A DNA stretch of 64,000 nucleotides from Deferrivibrio essentukiensis (GCF_020480685.1 NZ_JAJAFU010000012.1:1-64000); one strand, 5' to 3'. Counted from the first letter of the stretch, positions 53,526-63,207 are shown. Numbers and translations are program-made. The notes: a model not told the origin generated them from the sequence alone.

Positions 53526-55406
53526 TTAGTCATTATTTTCACTTTTTTCTATCAAAAATTCCCATCTTTCTATCTTATTTAATATTTCCTCTTCTATTTT
53601 TTCAAGCTCACTTTGATACTCCGCTAACTCGGCATAATTAGTCCCACCTGCAGCAAGTTTGGCTTCCAGCTCTTCTTTTCTTTTTTCAAGCTCTTCAATT
53701 TCAACTTCAATAGTCTCAAACTCTTTCTTCTCCAAATATGTAAGTTTATTTTTGTTTGATTTTTGTTTTACTGCACCTTTACTGTCATTTTGTGACTTAC
53801 TATCAGATTTTGACCGCTTTTCAGATTTTTTGGCAATATAATCGGTAAAATTTCCTGGAAATTCATCGATATTGCCATCTCCATCAAATATAAAAAGGTG
53901 GTCAGTTACCCTATCCATAAAATATCTGTCATGAGAGATAACTAATAAACACCCTTGAAAATTATCCAGATAATCTTCCAAAACTGATAATGTTTTTATG
54001 TCTAAATCGTTTGTTGGTTCGTCCAAAATAAGAAAATTGGGATTTTTCAATAGAAGAAGCACAAGGTGTAGTCTCCTCTTTTCTCCCCCTGATAATTTTG
54101 AAACAGGGGTATGGTGCATATTTGATGGGAATAAAAACATTTCCAAAAATTTTCCGGGAGAAATAAACTTTCCATCAGGAGTATCGATAACCTCTTTTTC
54201 CTCTTTGATAATATCTATAATCCTCTTATCAGGGTCAAGTGCTGCACTATGCTGATCAAAAATAGCAAATTGTGTATTTACCCCTTTTATAACATCCCCT
54301 GAATCTGTCTTTTCCATTTCAGTAATTAGTTTAATAAAGGTAGATTTACCGGCACCATTTGGCCCTACAATACCAAGTCTTTCATTGTGCTTGAAAGTAT
54401 AGCTGAAGGGCTTAATGATTTGTTTACCATCATAACTTTTGGAAATATCTTTAATTTCTAATATTTTATTACCAAGCCGCCTTGACTTGCTTCTAAATTC
54501 GGTTATGGTTTCTTCAGTAAAGGAAGGTTTTTGCTGCAACTCTTCAATTCTTTCGATTCTTGCTTTTTGTTTAGTTGTCCTTGCTCTTGCCCCTCTGCTA
54601 AGCCACTTTAGCTCATTTCTCAATATATTTTGTATTTTGAGATTTTCCCTTTTTTGTGTATCAATCATTTCACTTTTCTTCTCTAAATAAAAAGAAAAGT
54701 TTCCATTAAATTGGTAAAGGGTTTTGTTATCAATTTCTAAAATTAAGTTACATACATTGTCTAAAAAGTAGCGGTCATGAGTTACCATGATAATTGTTTT
54801 TCTTGTTTTAACTAAATATTCTTCAAGCCAGCAAGTAGTATTTATGTCGAGATGGTTTGTAGGCTCATCTAATATAAGTAAATTTCCGCTATCAATCAGT
54901 GCCTGAGCAAGAGCTACTTTCTTAATCATCCCTCCTGAAAGCTCTTTCATCTTGAGATTTAAATCTTTGATACCAAGCTCAGCAAGTATGGACTTTATTT
55001 CAGACTCAAACTGCCAAGCTTCAAGCTTATCAAGCAAAGTAATCATTTCATCTAACTTTTTTACATATTTATCATCATTTGTTGGATTATTACATAGAAA
55101 TTCATATTCTTTAATTGCCTGAACAACAGGTGAATTACTCTTAAATATGTGATCTATAATTTTTTCTTCCGGGTCAAACTTTGGAAACTGCCTAAGGTAA
55201 TTTATATAACAGTCATTATTAACGGCAACTTTACCGCTATCAGGCTGCTCAATACCTGCCAAAATATTTAACAGTGTTGTTTTGCCAGAACCATTTATCC
55301 CTATCAAGGCAACTTTTTGCCCTTCATCTATCCCAAAAGAAATATTTTCAAAAAGTACTTTTTCACCAACAGATTTTGAAATTTTGTCTACCGATATTAT
55401 GTTCAC
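53526..55406 (-). CDS. uup: ABC-F family ATPase Uup
   Basis: A soluble ABC-F protein with two ABC domains. Walker A motifs are GINGSGKTT and GPNGAGKST; signature motifs LSGGMIKKVALA and LSGGEKRRLHL; the linker contains RGARARTTKQKARIERIEEL. The C-terminal coiled coil (about residues 555-626; EVEIEELEKRKEELEAKLAA) identifies Uup among ABC-F types, which binds DNA or ribosomes and limits transposon excision in E. coli. Start is a GTG at 55406 with GGAGA upstream. Length 626 aa is normal. Confidence 0.92.
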   Translation of the reverse strand: MNIISVDKISKSVGEKVLFENISFGIDEGQKVALIGINGSGKTTLLNILAGIEQPDSGKVAVNNDCYINYLRQFPKFDPEEKIIDHIFKSNSPVVQAIKEYEFLCNNPTNDDKYVKKLDEMITLLDKLEAWQFESEIKSILAELGIKDLNLKMKELSGGMIKKVALAQALIDSGNLLILDEPTNHLDINTTCWLEEYLVKTRKTIIMVTHDRYFLDNVCNLILEIDNKTLYQFNGNFSFYLEKKSEMIDTQKRENLKIQNILRNELKWLSRGARARTTKQKARIERIEELQQKPSFTEETITEFRSKSRRLGNKILEIKDISKSYDGKQIIKPFSYTFKHNERLGIVGPNGAGKSTFIKLITEMEKTDSGDVIKGVNTQFAIFDQHSAALDPDKRIIDIIKEEKEVIDTPDGKFISPGKFLEMFLFPSNMHHTPVSKLSGGEKRRLHLVLLLLKNPNFLILDEPTNDLDIKTLSVLEDYLDNFQGCLLVISHDRYFMDRVTDHLFIFDGDGNIDEFPGNFTDYIAKKSEKRSKSDSKSQNDSKGAVKQKSNKNKLTYLEKKEFETIEVEIEELEKRKEELEAKLAAGGTNYAELAEYQSELEKIEEEILNKIERWEFLIEKSENND

Positions 55407-55523
55407 TTTATTCTCCTATTGTCTACAGGGTGATAGCAGATTCAAAATTTTATTTCAAACTTATTTTTGTTTAAAAATGTAATATAATCCTTTATAATGT
55501 GAAAAAATCTACAAGGATGTTAC

Positions 55524-57020
55524 ATGCCAATTACAAGAAAAAAGATAAAATCTCTTTCATCCATAAAAAATAAGGAAAACTTGTCGTTTTTTTTAAATAT
55601 GGCAAAAGATATCCAAGAAAAACAAGGTTTTCTTAAAAATGAAGACATTAAAAGTCTCGCTAACAGATATGGCATTGCCGATTCAGTTGCAATTTCAATA
55701 TTAAGCTTTTATGAAATGATAAAGTTTGAAAAATCTGATGTAAAATATGTGTGCAAAGCACCCGGATGTAACACATATAATGGTAAAGACTGTAATTTTA
55801 TAAATTGCTTAGGGCTATGCGACCATAATAGTCCGGGTATTTTTAATGGTGAGCAAGTTTCTTTTCAAAGCGATAAGATATCAAAAATCGGCAAAACAAA
55901 AATTTTAAATAGTGACAATAAAAACCTCTACTTATTAAATATTAAAGATGTTGAGTATTATTTAGATAAACTTAATAAGTTATTAGAGGTAAACCCAAAT
56001 AACCTTATAGATAATATAATCTCTTCAAACCTGACCGGAAAAGGTGGAGCAGGATTTCCTACCGGTAAAAAATTGCAACTTACAAGGCAAAGTAAAGGGG
56101 AAAAAATTGTAATATGTAATGCAGATGAGTCTGAGCCTTTTGTATTTAAAGATAGAGGCATAATAGACAATAACCCTTTTGCTGTTGTTTCAGGTATGAT
56201 TTTAGCAGCTCATATGGTTAATGCTAAAGATATTTATATTTATATCAGGGGAGAATACATAAAACAAAAAGAAATTTTAAAAGAAACTGTCGATATTTTC
56301 CAAAATAAATTTAAAGGATTTAATTTTACAATTGTTTCAGGAGCAGGAGCTTATATTTGCGGCGAAGAGACAGCCTTATTAGAGTCTATTGAGGGTAAAA
56401 GAGGGCATCCGAGGATAAAACCTCCATTTCCGGGGGAATCAGGACTTTTTAACAAACCTACTATTATCCAAAATGTTGAAACTATGGGGTGGATATTTGA
56501 AATTCTTGCTGAGAGGCCATCTATTGCTGACAGACGAATTTTTTCTATTGCCGGTGAAGTTAACTCAAAAGGGATATTTGAAACGGATGGCTCTAACTCT
56601 ATAAATGAAATTGTAGCTAAGTTTGCGGGCGGCTTTGCTAATAAAGAGAATGATTACTTTGCAATTATTGGTGGGGCTTCAGGTTTTTTTGTAAATAGCA
56701 AACAGTTTGAAAAACCATTAAAAAAATTACTTGAAAATAAATCAGGTGCAGGCTCAATATATATTTTTAGTAAATATGATAAATTAAAGGAAATAATGCT
56801 TTATATATTAGATTTTTTTGCTGAGCAGTCGTGCGGGCAGTGTAACCCTTGCTTTTTAGGCTATTCAAAGCTCAAAAATTTAATTAGTAATAATAGGTTT
56901 GAAGAGGCAGTCAATTTATCATCTTCTATTTCCAAATCTACTCTTTGTGGACTTGGCAAAGCAGGTTTTCAACCTGTATCATCATTTATAAAAATTGTTG
57001 AAGGGGAATATTTTGATTAA
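55524..57020 (+). CDS. NAD-dependent formate dehydrogenase beta subunit (NuoE-NuoF fusion)
   Basis: Residues about 1-115 are a NuoE/HydA-type thioredoxin-like [2Fe-2S] domain: CKAPGC, then CLGLC. Residues about 130-498 are NuoF-like: FMN/NAD loops GKGGAGFPTGKKL and VICNADESEPFVFKDRG, GAGAYICGEETALLESIEGK, and 4Fe-4S cysteines in SCGQCNPC. It should transfer electrons from the alpha subunit to NAD+. The alpha gene overlaps by 8 bases. A related hydrogenase or Nuo-type partner is ruled out by that neighbour. Length is 498 aa. Confidence 0.88.
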   Translation: MPITRKKIKSLSSIKNKENLSFFLNMAKDIQEKQGFLKNEDIKSLANRYGIADSVAISILSFYEMIKFEKSDVKYVCKAPGCNTYNGKDCNFINCLGLCDHNSPGIFNGEQVSFQSDKISKIGKTKILNSDNKNLYLLNIKDVEYYLDKLNKLLEVNPNNLIDNIISSNLTGKGGAGFPTGKKLQLTRQSKGEKIVICNADESEPFVFKDRGIIDNNPFAVVSGMILAAHMVNAKDIYIYIRGEYIKQKEILKETVDIFQNKFKGFNFTIVSGAGAYICGEETALLESIEGKRGHPRIKPPFPGESGLFNKPTIIQNVETMGWIFEILAERPSIADRRIFSIAGEVNSKGIFETDGSNSINEIVAKFAGGFANKENDYFAIIGGASGFFVNSKQFEKPLKKLLENKSGAGSIYIFSKYDKLKEIMLYILDFFAEQSCGQCNPCFLGYSKLKNLISNNRFEEAVNLSSSISKSTLCGLGKAGFQPVSSFIKIVEGEYFD

Positions 57021-59727
57021 AATAACTATTAATGGAAAAGACATAAATACACCTGAAGGTATTACAATCTTTGAAGCATGCCAACGGATAGGCATTGAAA
57101 TTCCAACTATCTGTTATGACAAATATCTGCCACATATCGGCAGGTGTAAAGTATGTATTGTAAAGGCTGATAATAGATATGTAACTTCTTGTAATACAAA
57201 AACATATGAAGGGATGAATATAATAACGAATACTGATGAGTTAGTAGAAATTAGAAATACAAATATACAGTTAATGTTTGAAAATGTGGATTTTGAAAAG
57301 CTTCCTGAAAATTTAAAAAAACTTGCTGCAGCAAATATTAAAAATATTACCAAAAATAGTAGTAACCAAATGGTTGAAAATTTATTTTTTAACTTTAATC
57401 CTGATTTATGCTTTCTTTGCGGGAAATGTGTGACGGCTTGTAGTAATTTACAAGGACGTTTTATCTGGAATTTTAGAAATAAAGGGGTAGATTTAGCACT
57501 TAATATCGGCATTGACGAATCATTTGAAGATGGAGGTTGTGAATTTTGTGGCACATGTGTAGACTTTTGCCCGACTGGTGCCATCTCTAATAAGAAAAAA
57601 TTATCAAAGGTGACAACAAAATGTGAAACAATCTGTAGTTATTGCGGTGTGGGATGTCAGCTTGACCTTTCTTTTGACGGAGAAAATATAATTTCAAAGC
57701 CTATTCAAAATGGTGAAAAATATTCATCCCTTTGTGTCAAGGGGAGATATGGCAATAGCTATGTTTTAAATAGTCAACGTTTAAAAAATCCTTTGGTAAG
57801 AAGATATCTTTTGGAAAATACGAGCAAAAAAGAGGCTTTAAAAGATACTGACCATGAATTAATGGAAGTTTCATGGGAAAAAGCTCTTGACATAGTGTCA
57901 GATAAATTAATTCAAATTTATAAAAAATATGGTGGACAGGCACTTTCTTTTATGTCTTCAGCCAAATGTACAAATGAGGAAAACTATCTTTTCCAAAAAC
58001 TTGCAAGGCAAATTTTTAAGACAAATAATATAGACCATTGTGCAAGACTCTGCCACTCATCGACAGTAGTCGGACTAATCGAAACTGTTGGCTCAGGTGC
58101 AATGACAAATGGAATGGATGATATTGCCGAAAATTCGAAGACAGTTTTTATTATTGGTGCAAATGTCACGGAGCAACACCCTGTATTTGGCGTAATGCTA
58201 AGAAGAGCAGTAATGGAAAGAAAAATAAATCTGATAGTTGCTGACCCGAGATTTATAGATATTGCTGAATTTTCTGACATATACCTTAACATTAAAAGCG
58301 GTAGTGATATTTACTTAATCAATGCACTGTGCCGAATAATTTTAGAAAACAATTGGCAAGATGATACTTTTATCAAAGAAAGATGCGAGAATTTCGAGGA
58401 ATTTAAAAAATATATTCTTACATTTGACGTAGATGAGGCTGTTGCAAAAACAGGTATAGATTACGAAAAACTTTTTCAAACAGCAAAGCTCATCGCTACT
58501 GAAAAGCCGACTGCTGCCATTTGGGCAATGGGGATAACTCAGCATATTTACGGGGTGGATAATGTAATTGCCATTTCTAACCTGCAGCTTCTTACCGGAA
58601 ATGTCGGAGTTAAAGGTGGTGGATTAAATCCGCTTAGAGGGCAAAATAATGTTCAGGGTGCCTGTGACATGGGTGGGCTTCCCGATGTTTTTCCGGGCTA
58701 TCAGAAGGTAATTGATAAAGATGTGATTAATAAATTTCATAATCTGTGGCAATTTGAAAATGATTTACCACTGAACAATACCCCGGGATATACTGTTACA
58801 GAAATGATTGACAATTTGGATAAAAATGTAAAGGCTCTTTATATCATGGGAGAAAATCCGGCTATGACTGAGCCAGATATTCAAAAAGTAACAGAAAAAC
58901 TAAAAATATGCGATTTCCTTGTGCTTCAAGATATATTTCCTACAGAAACTTCTAAATTTGCCGATGTGATACTTCCTGCTGCAACCTTTGCGGAAAAAGA
59001 TGGCACATTTACAAATACGGAAAGACGTATTCAAAGGCTTTCTCCACTTTTTAAACCTCTGTATAACTCAAAGACAGATTTCGAAATACTTAATACACTT
59101 GCAAATATAATAATTTCAAAAATGAAATTAAAACCATCAGGTATTTATAGCTCATGGAATTATAAATCATATGAAGATGTAATGGATGAAATAAATGCTA
59201 CTACCCCGATTTATGAACAAGTTAGTTATAAAAAAATTAAAAAGGAGAAAATTTGCTGGCCGGTAAATAGTAAATATCCAAATGGGACGCCAATTTTACA
59301 TACGAAGTCTTTTTCAAGAGGGAAAGGGAAATTTTTTGCAATATCCCCTCAAATGCCGCACGAAATAACTGATGAAAATTTCCCTCTAATTTTAAATACA
59401 GGTCGAGAAATTTACCATTGGCACGGTGGAGAGCTTACAAGAAGAGTAGATGAATTATCGAAAATATCCGACCATCCGGTTGTGTTAATTCATCCGGAAG
59501 ATGCAAAAAGGTATGACATTAAAGATAATAGCAATGTAAAAATTATCTCAAAAAGGGGTGAAATTATTGCAAAGGCATTTCTAACAGAAAGAAATCAAAA
59601 GGGTACAGTTTTTGGAAATTTTCATTTTTATGAAGGGAATGTAAATACGCTCACTGCAAAAGCTCTTGACCCAAAAGCAAAGATACCTCAATACAAAATT
59701 TCAGCTGTGAATATTCAGAGTATTTGA
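57013..59727 (+). CDS. Formate dehydrogenase alpha subunit (Mo/W-bis-MGD, Cys-type)
   Basis: The catalytic subunit that oxidises formate to CO2. N-terminal [2Fe-2S] domain (residues 1-75; CYDKYLPHIGRCKVC), two 4Fe-4S motifs (CFLCGKCVTACS, CEFCGTCVDFCPTG), then the molybdopterin oxidoreductase domain with its own 4Fe-4S site (CETICSYCGVGCQ, SLCVKGRYG). The catalytic residue is the Cys in HCARLCHSSTVVGL, at the position of selenocysteine in FdhF. No signal peptide, so it is cytoplasmic. I start at a TTG (57013) with AAGGGG 6 bases upstream, giving 904 aa; two TTG codons at 56995 and 56998 are less likely. Confidence 0.9.
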   Translation: MIKITINGKDINTPEGITIFEACQRIGIEIPTICYDKYLPHIGRCKVCIVKADNRYVTSCNTKTYEGMNIITNTDELVEIRNTNIQLMFENVDFEKLPENLKKLAAANIKNITKNSSNQMVENLFFNFNPDLCFLCGKCVTACSNLQGRFIWNFRNKGVDLALNIGIDESFEDGGCEFCGTCVDFCPTGAISNKKKLSKVTTKCETICSYCGVGCQLDLSFDGENIISKPIQNGEKYSSLCVKGRYGNSYVLNSQRLKNPLVRRYLLENTSKKEALKDTDHELMEVSWEKALDIVSDKLIQIYKKYGGQALSFMSSAKCTNEENYLFQKLARQIFKTNNIDHCARLCHSSTVVGLIETVGSGAMTNGMDDIAENSKTVFIIGANVTEQHPVFGVMLRRAVMERKINLIVADPRFIDIAEFSDIYLNIKSGSDIYLINALCRIILENNWQDDTFIKERCENFEEFKKYILTFDVDEAVAKTGIDYEKLFQTAKLIATEKPTAAIWAMGITQHIYGVDNVIAISNLQLLTGNVGVKGGGLNPLRGQNNVQGACDMGGLPDVFPGYQKVIDKDVINKFHNLWQFENDLPLNNTPGYTVTEMIDNLDKNVKALYIMGENPAMTEPDIQKVTEKLKICDFLVLQDIFPTETSKFADVILPAATFAEKDGTFTNTERRIQRLSPLFKPLYNSKTDFEILNTLANIIISKMKLKPSGIYSSWNYKSYEDVMDEINATTPIYEQVSYKKIKKEKICWPVNSKYPNGTPILHTKSFSRGKGKFFAISPQMPHEITDENFPLILNTGREIYHWHGGELTRRVDELSKISDHPVVLIHPEDAKRYDIKDNSNVKIISKRGEIIAKAFLTERNQKGTVFGNFHFYEGNVNTLTAKALDPKAKIPQYKISAVNIQSI

Positions 59728-59733
59728 ATCAGA

Positions 59734-59756
59734 CGGAAAAGCAATAAGCCTTTCCG
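59734..59756. terminator. Weak hairpin between formate dehydrogenase and the glycine-zipper gene
   Basis: CGGAAA (59734-59739) can pair with TTTCCG (59751-59756) with a partly paired interior (GC/GC). The flanking T-runs are short, so it may be a weak bidirectional terminator for the two convergent genes. Confidence 0.4.
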
Positions 59757-59770
59757 CCTTTAAATAGATA

Positions 59771-60124
59771 TTAAAACTTAACTTTTAAAATATCTGCATT
59801 TGCTACTTTTTCGATACCTTTTACATTTGTCTTAATAGTAGGTATCGCAATTTTAGTCTTACCATTTTCGATTTCCACAAGAGCTGTTGCCTCATAAATC
59901 CCAAAAATTGCCCCTACAATAGCTCCACCTGCTGCTCCATAAGAGATATACTCAAGGTGGTCGCCAGGTTTTTCTTCAAATGCAAGAAAAGCTGCACCGA
60001 TAATAGCCCCGGTAACAGCACCGTAAGCAGTATCCTTCATAACAACAGCTCCTCTTGTCTCAGCATAACTAAATGAGGCAAAAAGGATAAAGCAAGCCAA
60101 AAATGAAACAATAACCTTTTTCAT
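59771..60124 (-). CDS. Secreted glycine-zipper protein, 117 aa
   Basis: Residues 1-21 are a signal peptide (MKKVIVSFLACFILFASFSYA). The mature part has two glycine-zipper stretches, GAVTGAIIGAAFLAF and GAAGGAIVGAIFGIYEATAL, which pack in membranes or oligomers; the tail is a short beta-rich part with KTKIAIPTIKTNV. The function is unknown. AGGGGGAATAACT precedes the ATG. It is monocistronic. Confidence 0.75.
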   Translation of the reverse strand: MKKVIVSFLACFILFASFSYAETRGAVVMKDTAYGAVTGAIIGAAFLAFEEKPGDHLEYISYGAAGGAIVGAIFGIYEATALVEIENGKTKIAIPTIKTNVKGIEKVANADILKVKF

Positions 60125-60143
60125 AGTTATTCCCCCTTAAATT

Positions 60144-60171
60144 TTTATAATCTGACAGTAAAACAACTCAA
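60144..60171 (-). promoter_or_regulatory. Promoter of the glycine-zipper gene
   Basis: TTGAGT (60171-60166), 16 bases, TATAAA (60149-60144) on the minus strand. Confidence 0.6.
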
Positions 60172-60221
60172 CTAATTATACAATAATTTTTTACAAATCC
60201 ATACAACATTTTTGAAATGTT

Positions 60222-60917
60222 TTACATATTTGCAGTATTATCCTTTTGCAGTTCAAAAAGCTCACTAACTTTTTTATATTCACCAGATATTTGCATAATC
60301 ATTTTATTAAACACTTCAGCTGTTGCCATTGCATCACCAAGGGCAGTATGGCGACCAATACATTTAACCTTATAAAGGTCAAGTAAAAAATCAAGGCTTA
60401 CATGGTCATCCCTTTTTATCACACCGCGAGTATAAATAAACATTGTGTCAAGACACCTTTGCTTTATCGAACATCCGTAAGTATCAAACATCTCTTTTGA
60501 AATCATATCCATATCAAATTTAATGTGATGCCCAACAATGATGGAATTTTTAATAAACCTCATAAATTCAGGCAAAACTTCTATAACGTGTGGCTTGTCT
60601 CTCACCATATCATCTGAAATACCGTGCCACTTTATAGAATCAGGATTTATTTTCATGCCAGGGTTTATAAATGCATTGTAATAGTCAATAATCTTAAAAT
60701 TTTTAATTTTAACAGCAGCTATATTTATTATCTTTGCTGTATTAATATCAAGCCCCGTAGTCTCGGTATCCACTACAGAAAACTCTGCATCATAAAGGGA
60801 TGTGTTCATAAAATTTTTCTTATTGTAGGCATTACACATCTTTACCACATAATCCACCACCGGATCTTTTCCGCTTTTATCTTTGAAAAAGAAACTCTGC
60901 TTCAGAAATTTTATCAT
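60222..60917 (-). CDS. DnaQ-like 3'-5' exonuclease (DEDDh)
   Basis: Exo I motif SVVDTETTGLD (Asp, Glu), exo II IKWHGISDDMV and VGHHIKFDMDMI (Asp), exo III GRHTALGDAMATAEVF (His, Asp): a complete DEDDh site. An N-terminal 45-residue extension precedes the domain. It could be a DNA polymerase III epsilon-like proofreader or an RNase/repair exonuclease; there is no polymerase gene next to it. GGAGA precedes the ATG; length 231 aa. The glycine-zipper gene follows on the same strand. Confidence 0.9.
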   Translation of the reverse strand: MIKFLKQSFFFKDKSGKDPVVDYVVKMCNAYNKKNFMNTSLYDAEFSVVDTETTGLDINTAKIINIAAVKIKNFKIIDYYNAFINPGMKINPDSIKWHGISDDMVRDKPHVIEVLPEFMRFIKNSIIVGHHIKFDMDMISKEMFDTYGCSIKQRCLDTMFIYTRGVIKRDDHVSLDFLLDLYKVKCIGRHTALGDAMATAEVFNKMIMQISGEYKKVSELFELQKDNTANM

Positions 60918-61050
60918 ATTAGCTTATCTCCAAAACGTATTACCAAGCATTGTTATAAATTTTATAACATTATTTTAAAGAAAATTCACGGAGAAATTAA
61001 AATAAAAATATGAATACAATGAAATTATTATATAAAATATTGTAAGCTTT

Positions 61051-61299
61051 TTAGCTGCTTCTTTTTAATTCATTTAACTGTCTTTTCAAATCCTCAAGTA
61101 TCCGCCTAAGCTCGGCTTCATGCCCTTTCTCCTGCTGGGCAAGATTCAAAAAAAGCTCTTTTGAAGCTTGGGTCACTGATTTTTCAGCGGCAGATTGATA
61201 AAACCTCATGGCTTCCACTTCCTTAGGTATTCTAATCAACACAACCTGAATCATCTCCTCAAGTGCTTTCATCATCTCTTTTTTGCTCAAATTTTCCAT
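61051..61299 (-). CDS. Half-size ferritin-like protein, 82 aa
   Basis: A two-helix protein with a possible diiron half-site: Glu27/Glu29 and Tyr34 in EVEAMRFYQSAAEK and Glu57-x-x-His60 in QQEKGHEAELRR. Spacing of Glu and ExxH resembles encapsulated ferritin (EncFtn) and rubrerythrin halves, which build a full centre by dimerising. There is no C-terminal encapsulin-targeting peptide that I can recognise, and no encapsulin gene in the window. The start at 61299 has GGGAGG 5 bases upstream (61323 is a longer in-frame TTG-type start that overlaps the preceding gene). It is the last gene of the pilB/pilC run. Confidence 0.6.
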   Translation of the reverse strand: MENLSKKEMMKALEEMIQVVLIRIPKEVEAMRFYQSAAEKSVTQASKELFLNLAQQEKGHEAELRRILEDLKRQLNELKRSS

Positions 61300-61310
61300 T
61301 GCATCCTCCC

Positions 61311-61991
61311 TTAATTTGGCCAAGTAATTTTGCCGCCGTTATAGGCAATTAAAGTTAATACAGGTATTGATATAAAATATAATAAACAGTAAAAAGCAAA
61401 TAATCCGGGTGAAGAAATAATTTCGGGATTTGATAATCTAATTATACTTAATAGGACACATATAGCAGTTAAAATGATAGAAAAGGTCAATTTATTTTTG
61501 AAGATTTTTGTCATGGTCATCTCATAGTTTAGCCACCAACTAAAAATACCGGAAGCAACCGCCGGGAAAATAGACAGTGTCCCGCAAATTAAAGAGTAAA
61601 AAGCCGTTTGTTCAAAGCTTTGGTTTTTTGTAATGATATATAACAAAAGCATAAAAGCACCAAAATATAATATACCCATCGGGTAGTGTATAAATACCGG
61701 ATGAGGATGGTATTTAGCATAAATTCTTCTCAAATTGTCTTTTTTGTCAGGAATAATCTCTTCAGGCTCTACATCACAAACATATTTGATATTGTCCCTT
61801 TTTAGCAGATCATCACCGTGTGGAGCCATTGATATAAAATCTGTCATATCCTCGCCGGCTTTATGTCTGTTCATGTGAACACCATTTTTCCATAATCTAC
61901 TATTTGTTACATCATAAACCTTATCTTTATAAATAATATAAGCCGGCTGACCATCCTTACCGTTAAACTTTTTAACTTCTTCTCGCCTCAT
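61311..61991 (-). CDS. Cytochrome b5-like domain fused to a DUF2231 membrane domain
   Basis: Residues about 1-80 look like a cytochrome b5-type heme-binding domain of the soluble b5/steroid-binding kind (YIIYKDKVYDVTNSRLWKNG, HMNRHKAGEDMTDF), with histidines as possible axial ligands. Residues about 92-226 are a DUF2231 membrane domain with HPHPVFIHYPMGILYFGAFM, four membrane segments and SGIFSWWLNYEM. The composition suggests a membrane heme protein. GGGGGA lies 5 bases before the ATG. It lies between pilC and the half-ferritin gene (12-base gap). Confidence 0.8.
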   Translation of the reverse strand: MRREEVKKFNGKDGQPAYIIYKDKVYDVTNSRLWKNGVHMNRHKAGEDMTDFISMAPHGDDLLKRDNIKYVCDVEPEEIIPDKKDNLRRIYAKYHPHPVFIHYPMGILYFGAFMLLLYIITKNQSFEQTAFYSLICGTLSIFPAVASGIFSWWLNYEMTMTKIFKNKLTFSIILTAICVLLSIIRLSNPEIISSPGLFAFYCLLYFISIPVLTLIAYNGGKITWPN

Positions 61992-62007
61992 CAGTTCCCC
62001 CGAAAGA

Positions 62008-63204
62008 TTATTTTACCAACGTATTAAGTTCAAATAAAGGTGACATTATTGAAATTACTATAAAACCTACTACAAGCCCCAAAAATAGAATAAACATAGG
62101 CTCAACAGTTGAAAGAAAAATGTTTGTAACCTTTTCCAACCTTTTTAAATAATAAGAAGACAAACGCTCAAATATACCAGGCAAATTGCCACTCTTTTCA
62201 CCCGTTTTTATCGCAGCTGCTATAATTTCCGAAAAGCAACCTTTTTCCATAATACTTTGCGAAAAAGATTTTCCCATTTTTACATCAAAGGCAACTTCTT
62301 TTAATTTACCTTTGTAATATTCACTTTTAATAGTATTTGTAGATATCTCAATAGCTGACACAAGCATTACCCCTTCTTTTAAAAGAAAACTCATAGTCTC
62401 ACAAAAACGATAAAGATTAATATTCTCTATTATTTTAAATTTAGACAGCCTTCTATCTATCGATAACTTTAATTTTTTATTATTTTTAAGTATGAACCTA
62501 AAACTAATAAAAATAACAGTAAGGAAAAACATCAATAAATACCCATAATTTTTAATAAAATTTCCGGCATTTATCAGTATTTCAGTTGACAAAGGAAGTT
62601 TTCTATTTACTGACACAAAAACATTTTCCATCTTTGGAACAACATAAGCAAGCAAAAATCCGACAACTCCAAGCCCCACACTAAGAACAATCAATGGGTA
62701 TATCATTGCCAATTTAATCTTATCTATACTTTTTCTCCTATCCTCTTCATATCTACCCATATTCTCCAGAGACTCTGCAAGTCTTCCGATGCTCTCGCTT
62801 GCTCTAATTATACTTATATGTGTGTCGCTAAAAAGGTTCTTGTAATTTTCAAGTACAGTCGATAACTTTTCCCCGCCACTTAACTTTGAAGAAATATCAA
62901 GCAAGATTCTTTTCAAATGCCTAGATGATTGCTGGTTTCCTATGATTTTAAATGCTTCAGTGAGTACAATTCCACTTTTCAAAAGTGTAGCAATCTGAAA
63001 GAAAATATCTGGCAATCGCTTCTTTAACAAAAAGGAAAAATCAAATAAATCAAAACCCTTCCTTTCTGTAACTTCAATAATCTCTTCCGCAAAAACACCC
63101 TGCTCTTTCAATGCCATTATTAGAGCACTTCTGGAATTTGCTTCAAGAGTCCCGCTGATTTTTTTCCCTGATGTACTTATCCCTTTGTAGCTGTAAATAG
63201 GCAT
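62008..63204 (-). CDS. Type II secretion/type IV pilus inner-membrane protein (GspF/PilC)
   Basis: The polytopic platform protein of type IV pili or type II secretion. Start MPIYSYKGISTSGKKISGTL, two T2SSF domains (about 60-190 and 260-390) each with two helices, and motifs LLKSGIVLTEAF, LLKEGVMLVSAIEI and MIYPLIVLSVGLGVVGFLLA. 398 aa is typical. It lies 3 bases after the ATPase gene. Whether it serves a pilus or a secretion system cannot be told here. Confidence 0.92.
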   Translation of the reverse strand: MPIYSYKGISTSGKKISGTLEANSRSALIMALKEQGVFAEEIIEVTERKGFDLFDFSFLLKKRLPDIFFQIATLLKSGIVLTEAFKIIGNQQSSRHLKRILLDISSKLSGGEKLSTVLENYKNLFSDTHISIIRASESIGRLAESLENMGRYEEDRRKSIDKIKLAMIYPLIVLSVGLGVVGFLLAYVVPKMENVFVSVNRKLPLSTEILINAGNFIKNYGYLLMFFLTVIFISFRFILKNNKKLKLSIDRRLSKFKIIENINLYRFCETMSFLLKEGVMLVSAIEISTNTIKSEYYKGKLKEVAFDVKMGKSFSQSIMEKGCFSEIIAAAIKTGEKSGNLPGIFERLSSYYLKRLEKVTNIFLSTVEPMFILFLGLVVGFIVISIMSPLFELNTLVK

Positions 63205-63207
63205 AAC

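Noticed and set aside
55407-55523. Promoters for uup and formate dehydrogenase in the divergent gap
   Set aside because: Several TATAAT-like boxes occur (for example at 55492-55497) but none has a convincing -35 at a proper distance on either strand, so I did not assign one.
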